Assembly (NCBI GenBank): GCA_030601645.1
Contig: JAUWBQ010000130.1
Span: forward strand, 1-5,273
Direction: 5' to 3'
Length of the DNA: 5,273 nucleotides
Source: Candidatus Bathyarchaeota archaeon
GTDB lineage: Archaea > Thermoproteota > Bathyarchaeia > TCS64
Shown here: one piece after another, positions 5,025 to 5,273 of the stretch
Layout of the letters: each line of letters opens with the position of its first letter
Numbering within the stretch: position 1 is the stretch's first letter
Translations under genes and position numbers: made by a program
The notes under the pieces: model-generated
What the model was told of the DNA's origin: nothing
The model's input: only the letters and a program-made list of their open reading frames with translations
Databases searched by the model: none

Positions 5025-5273
5025 TCAGCTCCCTCCGGCCTTCTCGATGACGAAGGTGAAGACTCCGTCCTCCTCGGAGGCCTCCAGGAGCCTGTTACCT
5101 GTCTTGTCGCACCAGAACTTGAAGTCCCTCATGCTGCCGGGGTCCGTGGCCAGGACCCTGAGCACCTCTCCCTCGGCCATCCCATTGATGGCCTTCTTCA
5201 TCTTGACTATGGGGAGGGGGCAGTAGAGGCCCTTGCAGTCCAGGGTTTCCTTAACCGTATATCCATCAGACAT
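5025..5273 (-). CDS. tusA: TusA-family sulfur carrier protein
   Basis: A small cytoplasmic sulfur carrier of 82 residues, the usual TusA length. The family signature is complete: LDCKGLYCPLPIVKMKKAI (11-29) contains the CPxP motif with the persulfide-forming Cys18, followed by EVLRVLATDPGSMRDF (36-51) and the FWCDKTGN segment (53-60) with a further cysteine, as in many TusA proteins. TusA receives sulfur from a cysteine desulfurase or rhodanese and passes it to DsrE-type proteins. Here it heads the visible part of an operon with a DsrE2-like gene and a tusDCB-like set, which are its known kinds of partner. The ATG is the very last base triplet of the window (5271-5273), so the ribosome site, the promoter and any upstream operon gene are not visible. 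The N-terminus looks complete by family comparison, though a longer start cannot be excluded. Confidence 0.93.
   Translation of the reverse strand: MSDGYTVKETLDCKGLYCPLPIVKMKKAINGMAEGEVLRVLATDPGSMRDFKFWCDKTGNRLLEASEEDGVFTFVIEKAGGS

Overview
The window looks like a piece of an archaeal chromosome. Three things point that way. TATA-box-like elements with purine-rich flanks lie just upstream of genes, and at least one is placed for a nearly leaderless transcript. One gene is an Lrp/AsnC-type regulator of the compact archaeal kind, and another is a UbiA-superfamily prenyltransferase, common in archaeal lipid and quinone metabolism. Some genes also have good Shine-Dalgarno sites (GGAGG type). The lineage cannot be fixed from this sequence; an uncultured Bathyarchaeia-like or related archaeon is only a guess. 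No mobile element, CRISPR array, tRNA or rRNA was seen.

Layout, left to right. (1) 17-931, minus strand: a polytopic UbiA-family prenyltransferase. (2) 932-1563: an AT-rich gap of about 630 bases with several TATA-like motifs, a hairpin and T-runs that may form a small-RNA unit, but no convincing protein gene. (3) 1564-2151, minus strand: a 195-residue protein of unknown function with an N-terminal charged helix. (4) 2345-3084, plus strand: a class I SAM-dependent methyltransferase that appears split by a one-base frameshift near 2950. Its C-terminal 42 codons follow in another frame. (5) 3093-5273, minus strand: six tightly packed genes transcribed right to left, in the order TusA, DsrE2-like, TusD/DsrE-like, TusC/DsrF-like, TusB/DsrH-like, Lrp/AsnC regulator. 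Gaps are 1 to 17 bases.

The six-gene block is the main system. TusA and DsrE-family proteins carry sulfur as cysteine persulfides and hand it between proteins. The D-C-B order matches tusDCB of Escherichia coli and dsrEFH of sulfur oxidisers. In this set TusA, the DsrE2-like protein and the TusD-like protein keep candidate sulfur-carrying cysteines, whereas the TusC-like and TusB-like proteins contain no cysteine at all. A regulator with four cysteines, all in its effector domain, ends the operon, suggesting local control, possibly by a sulfur or amino-acid signal. No TusE/DsrC, rhodanese or sulfur-oxidising enzyme lies inside the window, so the donor and final acceptor are unknown. TusA begins at the last base of the window, so the operon promoter is not visible.
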